From Sorangium sp025924095 (GTDB taxonomy: Bacteria; Myxococcota_A; Polyangia; Polyangiales; Polyangiaceae), in NCBI RefSeq assembly GCF_051521505.1, contig NZ_CP150356.1:8184001-8248000 (forward strand): 64,000 nucleotides of DNA, written 5' to 3'. Of this stretch, positions 7,822 through 14,627 are shown one piece after another (positions within the stretch are counted from its first letter, which is position 1; each line of letters begins with the position of its first letter). A program made the translations under genes and the position numbers. Below the pieces are notes generated by a model, which made no database searches, had not been told where the DNA came from, and was given only the letters and a program-made list of their open reading frames with translations.

Positions 7822-9353
7822 CGGGGCCGGCGTTCGCGGAGGCGCTCGACCTCGCCTCGGAGCGCCTGGGCGGCGCGGTGATCTCGGCGAACGACGAGTT
7901 CTTCGCGCCGAAGGAGAACCTGCTCAAGGCCGGGAGACCGGTGTTCCTGGAGCACGAGTACACAGATCGCGGGAAGTGGATGGATGGCTGGGAGACGCGC
8001 CGGCGCCGGACTCCCGGGTTCGACTGGTGCCTCGTCCGGCTGGGGCTGCCCGGGATCATCCGCGGGGTCGTCATCGACACGGCGTTCTTCCGGGGCAACT
8101 ACCCCGAGCACTGCTCCATCGAGGCGTGCGCGGCGCGGCCGGATACGCGGGTGGAGGAGCTGCTGAATCCGCGGACCCACTGGGTCGAGATCCTGACGCG
8201 CTCGGCGCTCGCCGGCGACGCGCAGAACGCGTTTGCGGTGAGCTGCCCTTCCCGGCTCACGCACCTCCGCCTGAACATCTATCCGGACGGCGGGGTGGCG
8301 CGGCTCCGGGTGCACGGCGATGCCGTCCCCGACTGGCGCCGGCTCGACCGGCCGGGCGCGGAGCTCGACCTCGGGGCCGCGGAGAACGGCGCCCGGGTGC
8401 TCTCGTGCAGCGACATGTTCTTCGGGGTGCGCCACAACCTCATCCTGCCCGGCCGGGCGGCGAACATGGGAGAGGGCTGGGAGACGCGCCGCCGGAGGGG
8501 GCCCGGCTACGACTGGGCGCTCGTGGCGCTCGCGGCCCAGGGCGAGATCCGCCGGATCGAGGTCGACACGAACCATTTCAAGGGCAATTACCCCGACAGC
8601 TGCATGATCGAGGGGATCGACGCGGCGGGGCGCCCCGTGGAAGAGCTCGCCGGCGCGGGCGACTGGCGGGAGATCGTGCCGCAGACGAAGCTCCAGGCGC
8701 ACACGCGCCACCTCTTCGAGGACGAGCTGCGCGCGGCGGGGCCGTTCACGCACGTCCGCCTGAACATCTATCCTGACGGCGGCGTGAGCCGGCTCCGCAT
8801 CTTCGGCAAGGCGACCCGGAGCGGGGCGGCGGAGCAGCGGCTCCGCTGGCTCAACGCGCTCACCGAACGGGAGGCGGAGGCGGAGCTCCGCGCGGCGTGC
8901 GGGGCGTCCTCGTGGGCGTCGCAGATGGCGGCGGCGCGGCCGTTCCGCGTCGAGGAGGCGCTGCTCGCGACGGCGTCGGAGGTGTTCGCGCGGCTCGGTC
9001 CGGACGACTGGCTCGAGGCGTTCCGCGCGCACCCCCGCATCGGGGAGACCTGGTCGCAGGCGGAGGCCGCGGAGGCGAGCGCGACGGCGAGGCGATTCTC
9101 GAGCCAGGAACAGGCGGGGATGAACGCCGCGGCCGAGGAGCTGCGGGAGGCGCTCGCGCAGTACAACCTCGCTTACGACGAGAAGTTCGGGTTCATCTAC
9201 ATCGTGTGCGCCACCGGGAAGAGCGCGGACGAGATGCTGGAGATGCTGCGCGAGCGGATCGAGCACACGCCGGAGGAGGAGCTGCACATCGCGGCGGAAG
9301 AGCAGCGGAAGATCACGGAGATCCGGCTGAAGAAGCTGCTGTGGGGCGGGTAG
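7800..9353 (+). CDS. alc-uraD: Bifunctional allantoicase / OHCU decarboxylase fusion
   Basis: 517 aa. Residues ~20-180 and ~195-340 are two repeated jelly-roll allantoicase domains, each with GWETRRRR and RLNIYPDGGV signatures (64-71/226-233 and 157-166/320-329). They convert allantoate to ureidoglycolate and urea. Residues ~347-517 form a full 2-oxo-4-hydroxy-4-carboxy-5-ureidoimidazoline decarboxylase, starting at RLRWLNALTE with catalytic His411 in the AHPRIGE motif and ending in EITEIRLKKLL-like helices. The decarboxylase makes S-allantoin, the substrate of the neighbouring allantoinase, so this protein acts both before and after AllB. A good ribosome site (GAGG followed by GGGGG) precedes the ATG inside allB. 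Confidence 0.95.
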   Translation: MAEERGVTGPAFAEALDLASERLGGAVISANDEFFAPKENLLKAGRPVFLEHEYTDRGKWMDGWETRRRRTPGFDWCLVRLGLPGIIRGVVIDTAFFRGNYPEHCSIEACAARPDTRVEELLNPRTHWVEILTRSALAGDAQNAFAVSCPSRLTHLRLNIYPDGGVARLRVHGDAVPDWRRLDRPGAELDLGAAENGARVLSCSDMFFGVRHNLILPGRAANMGEGWETRRRRGPGYDWALVALAAQGEIRRIEVDTNHFKGNYPDSCMIEGIDAAGRPVEELAGAGDWREIVPQTKLQAHTRHLFEDELRAAGPFTHVRLNIYPDGGVSRLRIFGKATRSGAAEQRLRWLNALTEREAEAELRAACGASSWASQMAAARPFRVEEALLATASEVFARLGPDDWLEAFRAHPRIGETWSQAEAAEASATARRFSSQEQAGMNAAAEELREALAQYNLAYDEKFGFIYIVCATGKSADEMLEMLRERIEHTPEEELHIAAEEQRKITEIRLKKLLWGG

Positions 9354-9444
9354 ATCCGGGGACGCACGGCCCCCGGGGCGGGAGTTCGTCCTCGGCACGG
9401 CGCCTGTCCGGGCTGCCGGGGTGTCCGGGCTTCGGGCGGGGCGA

Positions 9445-9882
9445 TCAGCGCGAGAGCTGGCCTCGCAAGGCGCCGTCGGGGAAATCGGCGGTGCGGACGG
9501 CGACGTAATACCGCTCCGGCGCGGTGAGCAGCGCGCTCAGGTCGTCGCGGGCCGCGCTGACGCAGCCGCTGGAGCTGCCGCCCGTCGGCGGCATCAGCGT
9601 GATGACACCGCGGCCCGCGTGGCCGGCAGGGCCCTCGTGGATGCGCGCCGCGACCGCCGGCGCGATGCCGGCGACCGTGAGGTCGAAGCAGACCTCGCCC
9701 CGGACGAGATCGAACGTGAGGCGGGCCGTGCCGCTCCCCCTCGGATCGCCGGGACCGGGCACCTCATCCTGCCCGGTCAGCGCGGCTGTGAGCGGGCGGG
9801 CCGGGCGCACAGGCAACGCGGCGCGCGAGAGCGCCGTCGCGAGCAGGACGGCGCCCAGAGCGGACATCGTGAGATGCTGCAT
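9445..9882 (-). CDS. Exported CHRD-domain protein
   Basis: 145 aa. A signal peptide (residues 1-22, MQHLTMSALGAVLLATALSR) is followed by one CHRD domain: LTAALTGQDEVPGPGDPRGS, then FDLTVAGIAPAVAARIHEGP, the GVITL strand, and the terminal YYVAVRTADFPDGALRGQL signature. Single bacterial CHRD proteins are periplasmic or extracellular and of unknown function. The start is supported by a strong ribosome site GGAGGGAGAC directly upstream. It is divergent from the TetR regulator, which may control it across the 277-bp gap. Confidence 0.9.
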   Translation of the reverse strand: MQHLTMSALGAVLLATALSRAALPVRPARPLTAALTGQDEVPGPGDPRGSGTARLTFDLVRGEVCFDLTVAGIAPAVAARIHEGPAGHAGRGVITLMPPTGGSSSGCVSAARDDLSALLTAPERYYVAVRTADFPDGALRGQLSR

Positions 9883-10159
9883 GTCTCCCTCCTGCACATC
9901 CCAGGGATGCGCCATGCAAGGGCGCCACAAGGAGCAAAGACGACGCCGGGCCCGCGCGACGCACGCCCGGCACGTCGAGCGGCGGCGCCCGGCGAGGGCT
10001 GCGACGGACACGCTTTCTCCACCGGTCGCGTCCGGCAAGCCGAAGAGAGGACGCCAGCGGAACAAGAGCGCAGCGAGAGCGGCCCAATGCATGAACCGGA
10101 GTCGCCGCTTCTGCCGAGATTGAACCCGGATCGACGGAAGCGTAGGGTGTCCGCCTCTC
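9883..10159. other. Divergent intergenic region, CHRD gene / TetR gene
   Basis: 277 bp between the divergent CHRD and TetR genes. This is where a TetR autoregulatory operator would be expected. I see the CHRD ribosome site at the left edge but no convincing long inverted repeat or -35/-10 pair. Confidence 0.5.
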
Positions 10160-10840
10160 ATGATCTCGACCCGAAAGCCGTCCCGCGCCGCGACGTCCCG
10201 GCGCGTCGAGGGCAAGCCGCCCCGGCAGCGGCTCGACCTCGACGCGCGCCGCGCGCAGCTGCTCGCGCTGGGGCTCGAGCTCTTCAGCCAGCGAGCCTAC
10301 GACGACGTATCCATCGACGAGGTGGCGCAGGCCGCAGGCATCTCGAAAGGGCTTCTTTACCACTATTTTCCAACCAAGCGCGATTTCTATATCGACGTCC
10401 TGCGTGAAGCGGCGCGCGAGCTCGTCGAGCGGTCGCTGGACGTCGACGACGTGCCGGAGCCGGAGCGGCTGCGCACCGGGCTGGACGCCTATCTGGCGTA
10501 TGTCGAGCAACAGGGGATCTCCTACGCTGCCATCTTCCGGGGCGGCATCGGCTCGGACGCCGAGGTGCTGGCGATCATCGAGGAGACCCGCAGCCGGTTC
10601 CTCGACAAGCTGCTCGCCGATGCGCCGGTGGCCGAGCGGCCCCCGGCGCTCCGGGTGGCGCTCCGCGGGTGGATCGGGTTCGTGGAAGCGACCAGCCTCG
10701 ACTGGATCGAGCGCCACGAGCTCGACCGGGCGTCGCTGCGCGATCTCCTCGCCGATCTGCTGCCCGAGGTGGTGAGGCTGGCCCTGCTGCACGCGGGCGG
10801 ACAGGGCGCGGCCAAAGCAGCGGCGGAGGCGCCCGCATGA
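10160..10840 (+). CDS. TetR/AcrR family transcriptional regulator
   Basis: 226 aa. A basic N-terminal extension (residues 1-28) precedes the TetR DNA-binding domain: LLALGLELFSQRAYDDVSID, then helix-turn-helix residues ~51-70 (EVAQAAGISKGLLYHYFPTK) and the helix-4 segment RDFYIDVL. The C-terminal ligand-binding domain is helical (TetR_C_33-like, AYLAYVEQQGISYAAIFRGG) and its effector is unknown. Likely targets are the divergent CHRD gene, itself, and the small membrane peptide gene 106 bp downstream. Confidence 0.93.
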   Translation: MISTRKPSRAATSRRVEGKPPRQRLDLDARRAQLLALGLELFSQRAYDDVSIDEVAQAAGISKGLLYHYFPTKRDFYIDVLREAARELVERSLDVDDVPEPERLRTGLDAYLAYVEQQGISYAAIFRGGIGSDAEVLAIIEETRSRFLDKLLADAPVAERPPALRVALRGWIGFVEATSLDWIERHELDRASLRDLLADLLPEVVRLALLHAGGQGAAKAAAEAPA

Positions 10841-10946
10841 GATCGCCCGGTCCGTCGCGGCCGGGGGTCAGGGTTGACGGCGAGTCCGCGTTCTGCCAGG
10901 AGACGGGCGCGCGCGACGCGCGCGGAGAGCACGGCGGAGGACCACG

Positions 10947-11060
10947 ATGAGCACAGAGAACCCGAAGATCGAAGACGACTGGACCATGCCCAAGCTCATC
11001 GCGCTTGCAGCCGCGACGCTCACCGTGGCCTTCACGGTCATCTACCTCATCTCCCCCTGA
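10947..11060 (+). CDS. Small single-pass membrane peptide (37 aa)
   Basis: 37 codons preceded by a good ribosome site (GGAGG, 6 bp spacing at 10936-10940). The peptide has a polar acidic N-terminus (MSTENPKIEDDWTMPK) followed by a hydrophobic stretch LIALAAATLTVAFTVIYLIS that can span the membrane, and ends two residues later. The ribosome site, the sharp acidic-to-hydrophobic pattern and the downstream position after tetR support a real gene, although it has no recognisable family. It may be co-transcribed with the TetR gene. Convergent with the FGE-like gene, with 52 bp between. Confidence 0.6.
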   Translation: MSTENPKIEDDWTMPKLIALAAATLTVAFTVIYLISP

Positions 11061-11112
11061 CCGCGGCGCCTGACGGCGCTGGCCAGCGTCGCCTCACGAA
11101 GCGCGGCCGGCG

Positions 11113-12357
11113 CTACAGCGACCTTGCGCAGCGGACCCCGAGCGCGTCCGTGAGATCGGCCGGGTCCCAGCTCTCCCGAAGGCGAGTGGAGATGTCCTCC
11201 GCGTCGGGCTGCCACCAGCTGCCGCCGCGGATCACCCGCGTGGAGCCGCCCTCGACCTTCGCGCAATCGGAGCACCGGGCGAGGTACGGCCCATGGAAAT
11301 CCAGGGTCCACTCCCACAGGTTCCCCGCGAGGTCGGCCTGCCCCCACCGGCCATCGCCTCTCGGCGATTTCGAGCCGACAACCGCGCTGCCCGCCGCGTT
11401 GTACACGGCGTACGTGGCGTTGGGAAACGCGTTGCCCCACGGATAGTCCCGTTGCTCGCCCCCGCCGGCAGACGCATGGTTCCACTCCGCTTCCGTCGGG
11501 AGCCGCCCGCCATCCCAGGCGCAGAACGCGAACGCAACGAACCAGCTCACGCAGCTGATCGGCCTCGCCTCGTTCTCGCCCGCGTCGTCCGTCCACGTGT
11601 GCAATCCCGGCTTGCACTTCAATGCTTCCCTCAGCTCGGCCTGGGTCGCCGGCAAACGGGAGCCCCACCCGCCGTCCCAGCCGCTTTGCGGGATCGTCGG
11701 GTGAGCTCCGGCGCCGCCGGAAGGTCGGCTCTCGGGATACGCCTCGACGAAGCTGCGGAACCGTCCGACCGTGACCTCGTACCGGTCCATGCGAAGATCG
11801 CTCACCTCCGCAGGATAGGCCTCGTCGTTGCTCCGGTTGTACCTGCCGCCCGGAACGCGCGGGCTCGCGCAGCAAGGCTGGTTCCGCTCCGGACCGCAGG
11901 CCTCGCCTGCTCCGGGCGAGCCGCCCTGGCAGCTCCGCGGCACGACGCACGCGCCCGCGCCGCACCACCCGGCGCAACCGACAGGTCGCCACTGCCCGTC
12001 TCCGCCGCACTCCTCCAGGAGATCGCCGGCGCACCGCGCCTCCGCGGGAGAACACGCCACGGGGCTCCCCCCGCCGCTGCCAGCGCCACCGCCACCCGCC
12101 TCGCCGCCGCCAGCGCCGCCGCCAGCCTCGCCGCTGCCAGCGCCGCCGCCAGCCTCGCCGCCGCCACCGCCTCCCGCAGCGGCGGATCCACCTGCTGCAC
12201 CACCGGCGGCGCCATCGCCTCCCGTCGCGCCTGGATCGACGAAGCGCCGCTCCTCCGGCGCACACCCGGGCGAGGGCGCGACCATCGCGACGACGAGCAA
12301 GCCAGCACCGCGCCGGCGATCCCGCGCTTCACCTGAGCGAGTTCGTAGAGAGCCCAC
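11113..12357 (-). CDS. Lipoprotein with FGE/sulfatase-modifying-factor fold
   Basis: 414 aa from a GTG with GGAGG 9 bp upstream. A lipoprotein signal (LLVVAMVAPSPGC) puts it on the outside of a membrane. Residues ~40-95 are a Gly/Ala/Glu-rich linker, then a Cys-rich segment (CSPAEARC, CAGWCGAGAC), then a formylglycine-generating-enzyme-type domain: DRYEVTVGRFRSFVEAYP, GGRLPTEAEWNHA, YPWGNAFPN, DLAGNLWEWTLDFHG, RVIRGGSWW and LGVRCARSL. The paired catalytic cysteines of true FGE are not found at the expected C-terminal position, so it is probably a binding or structural member rather than a sulfatase activator. Such proteins are abundant in myxobacteria. Confidence 0.85.
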   Translation of the reverse strand: MGSLRTRSGEARDRRRGAGLLVVAMVAPSPGCAPEERRFVDPGATGGDGAAGGAAGGSAAAGGGGGGEAGGGAGSGEAGGGAGGGEAGGGGAGSGGGSPVACSPAEARCAGDLLEECGGDGQWRPVGCAGWCGAGACVVPRSCQGGSPGAGEACGPERNQPCCASPRVPGGRYNRSNDEAYPAEVSDLRMDRYEVTVGRFRSFVEAYPESRPSGGAGAHPTIPQSGWDGGWGSRLPATQAELREALKCKPGLHTWTDDAGENEARPISCVSWFVAFAFCAWDGGRLPTEAEWNHASAGGGEQRDYPWGNAFPNATYAVYNAAGSAVVGSKSPRGDGRWGQADLAGNLWEWTLDFHGPYLARCSDCAKVEGGSTRVIRGGSWWQPDAEDISTRLRESWDPADLTDALGVRCARSL

Positions 12358-12544
12358 CGTTTCCCCTCCAGCTGCCCCAATACCGGGCAGCGTCCATCGT
12401 ATCATGAGCTCCATCGCCATGCGTCACGCGGGAGCCGCCGCCGCGGGCCCCTCGATCGCCTCCGCATCAGGCGCGACAAGCGCACGCGCTCCAGCGCGCG
12501 ACGCTCGAGCGCCCATGCTCCGTCGCACCGCCCGCGGGGGCGCG

Positions 12545-12589
12545 CTCAGCTCTCAGCTTCCGTCTCAGCTTCCGCCTCAGCTTCCGCGG
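12545..12589. repeat. 12-bp tandem repeat spanning the uraH stop codon
   Basis: Read on the minus strand, the end of uraH is a 12-base unit containing GGAAGCTGA that is repeated three times with one or two changes, followed by a shorter GAGCTGAG. Each copy restores the codons Gly-Ser-stop in the same frame, so the gene carries three tandem in-frame stop codons. It looks like slippage duplication of the gene's last codons. Confidence 0.65.
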
Positions 12590-12918
12590 TACGTGGCGTA
12601 ACCGTAAGGGCTGAGCAGCAGCGGGACGTGATGGTGCTGCGCCGGGTCCCGGATCTCGAAGCAGATCGACACGGTGGGGTAGAAGCTCTCGACCCCGAGC
12701 GCGGCGTGATAGGCGCCGGTGTGGAAGGTGAGCCTGTAGGTGCCCGCGAGCGGCCGCTCGCCGGGCGGGAGCAGGCCTCTCTGCCGGCCGTCGTCGTCGG
12801 TCGTGCCCCGGCCGACCTCCCGGTAACCGCCGCCGTCGCCGACCTCCAGCACCACCAGCACGCCGCTCGCCGGGCAGCCCCGCGACGTGTCCAGCACGTG
12901 CGTCGTGATCGCGCTCAT
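12577..12918 (-). CDS. uraH: 5-hydroxyisourate hydrolase (transthyretin-like)
   Basis: 113 aa, the standard length. It hydrolyses 5-hydroxyisourate, the product of urate oxidase, to OHCU, which the UraD half of the fusion at 7800-9353 then decarboxylates. Diagnostic motifs are ITTHVLDTSRGCPASG (His7) near the N-terminus, TYRLTFHTGAYHA in the middle, HHHVPLLLSPYGYATYRGS at the C-terminus, with the terminal Tyr-Arg-Gly-Ser being the family hallmark. It is a cytosolic homotetramer in studied relatives. It lies 62 bp downstream of the aldolase-like gene on the same strand, so the two probably form an operon. Confidence 0.96.
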   Translation of the reverse strand: MSAITTHVLDTSRGCPASGVLVVLEVGDGGGYREVGRGTTDDDGRQRGLLPPGERPLAGTYRLTFHTGAYHAALGVESFYPTVSICFEIRDPAQHHHVPLLLSPYGYATYRGS

Positions 12919-12980
12919 CGGTTCTCCTCGGGCCCGCGGCCCGTGCCCCTGTGCGATTCGTCCGTTCCGATGCTCTCCTA

Positions 12981-14414
12981 TCACACGCTCCGGCGCGCCA
13001 CGATGGCATGGAAGGATCGGCCCCTGAGCTCGTCCGGCGTGAGGCCGGTCCTCTCCGCCGCCTCGACCTCCGTCATCGCGCCCGCGCTGATCGCGCGCAG
13101 GAAGAAGCGCAGGAGCCCCTGCCCCGTCGCGGCGTCGTCGAACACCGTCCCGACGACCGTCGCCTGGGCGGCCCGCTCGATGAAGCCCCGCAGCCGGGCA
13201 GAGGTCGCCTCGACGCCCTCCAGGAAGAAGGCGTAGGTGGCCGCGTAGCGCACCGGGAGCTCGGCCGGGTGCAGGTCCCAGCCCTGGTAGTAGCCGCTCC
13301 CGAGCGCGCGACGGACGTGCTCGTACTTCAGCCGCCATGCGCCCACGACGGCGCGGCGGTTGTCCTCCACCTGCTGCGGTGTGAGCGGCGCTCCGCCGGG
13401 CCGCGCGCGGTGCGGCGCGACGGGCAGGACGTTGCTCGCGCCGTCGGAGAGCCAGACCCCCGAGCCGGCCAGGGCACTCTGCATCACGTGTCGCGCGAAA
13501 TCGCACGCCGGGTGGGCGAGGTGCTGGTGCGCGGCCGTGATCTCGCAGCTCGCCGTGTAATCGTAAGCACCGAAATGCGCCGCCGCGCACCGCCCGCGGG
13601 CCGCCTCGACCAGCCCGGGCAACGCGATCTCCCCGCGCGGGCCGAGGATCGACGCCGGCGTCTCGACCATCAGCTCGATCCGGATCGAGCCGGCGGGCAG
13701 GCGCAGGGCGCCCTCGAGCGCGTCGAGGGCGTCGGCCAGCGCGGAGACCTGCTCGGGCGCGACAACCTTCGGCAACGTCACCGCGAAGCCGGGCGGGAGC
13801 GCGCCGCCCGACGCGGCGACGAGCGAGGAGAGGAAGAGGTCGAGCGTCCGCAGGCTGCGCTCGGCGCATTCGTCGCCGAGCGACTTGATCCTGATCCCGA
13901 GGAACGGCGGCAGGCCGCCCGCGGCCATGCCGAGGGCGACCTCGCGCGCGGCGGCGGCGGCGTGCGCGTCCTCCTCGTGGCCTGGGCGCACGCCGTAGCC
14001 GTCCTCGAAGTCGATGCGCAGGTCCTCCACGGGCTCGCGGCGGAGCTTGTCGAGCACGCGCGCGTACACCGCGTGCGCGAGCCTCGCCGGCCCGGAGGCG
14101 CGCGCCGCCGCGCCGCCGCCGGCCTCGATCGCGGCCGAGAGCGCGAGGGCCTCGGCGTGCTCCTCCGGGAGCCCGTCGGCCCCCGGCAGGCCGATCGCCC
14201 GGGCAAAGGCGGCGAAGTCGGGGGCGTGCTCCTCGACGACGCGGAGCGCCACCGCCCCGAGCTTCCGGGCCGTGTCGGCCTTGAACAGGTGGGCGCCGCC
14301 GTAGACGGTATGGACCGGCTGGCGCGCGCCGGCGCGGCCCCGCTCGGGAGGCCCGCTGCGGAGGCGCGCGAGGGCGCCGCGCAGCGCTTCAGGGGAGAGG
14401 TGGGTCTGGAACAT
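12981..14414 (-). CDS. HpcH/HpaI aldolase / citrate-lyase-like TIM-barrel protein (DUF6986-like)
   Basis: 477 aa. It shows the phosphoenolpyruvate/pyruvate-binding TIM-barrel pattern of the CitE/HpaI/malate synthase group: LRIDFEDGYGVRPGHEEDAH, GIRIKSLGDECAERSLRTLD, IELMVETPASILGP, AAAHFGAYDYTASCEI, MQSALAGSGVWLSDGASNVL and, C-terminally, GYYQGWDLHPAELPVRYAA. Acidic residues in FEDGYG and VETP would coordinate Mg. The family is uncharacterised. Its pairing with uraH suggests a role in purine breakdown, perhaps condensing or cleaving a glyoxylate-derived C2 unit, but that is inference from position. Confidence is high for the fold and low for the reaction. Confidence 0.75.
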   Translation of the reverse strand: MFQTHLSPEALRGALARLRSGPPERGRAGARQPVHTVYGGAHLFKADTARKLGAVALRVVEEHAPDFAAFARAIGLPGADGLPEEHAEALALSAAIEAGGGAAARASGPARLAHAVYARVLDKLRREPVEDLRIDFEDGYGVRPGHEEDAHAAAAAREVALGMAAGGLPPFLGIRIKSLGDECAERSLRTLDLFLSSLVAASGGALPPGFAVTLPKVVAPEQVSALADALDALEGALRLPAGSIRIELMVETPASILGPRGEIALPGLVEAARGRCAAAHFGAYDYTASCEITAAHQHLAHPACDFARHVMQSALAGSGVWLSDGASNVLPVAPHRARPGGAPLTPQQVEDNRRAVVGAWRLKYEHVRRALGSGYYQGWDLHPAELPVRYAATYAFFLEGVEATSARLRGFIERAAQATVVGTVFDDAATGQGLLRFFLRAISAGAMTEVEAAERTGLTPDELRGRSFHAIVARRSV

Positions 14415-14627
14415 GACATGCTTTCAGCGGGTCGAGCCCGCACGAGAGGCCGCCTTACTCGGCACGTCAAGTAGCCCTCGCGCCCTTCGCGCGGAAGCGC
14501 CATGCTGCGGCCCGCGGCGCCCGAGCGAGCCCGAGGAGCGCGCGGGCGCGCGGCGCGAGGGCGGGCCCGGCGCCGCCGTTGCGCGCGCAGCGCCCGGGGT
14601 GTATCCGTCGTTGGAGGACTTCAATCG

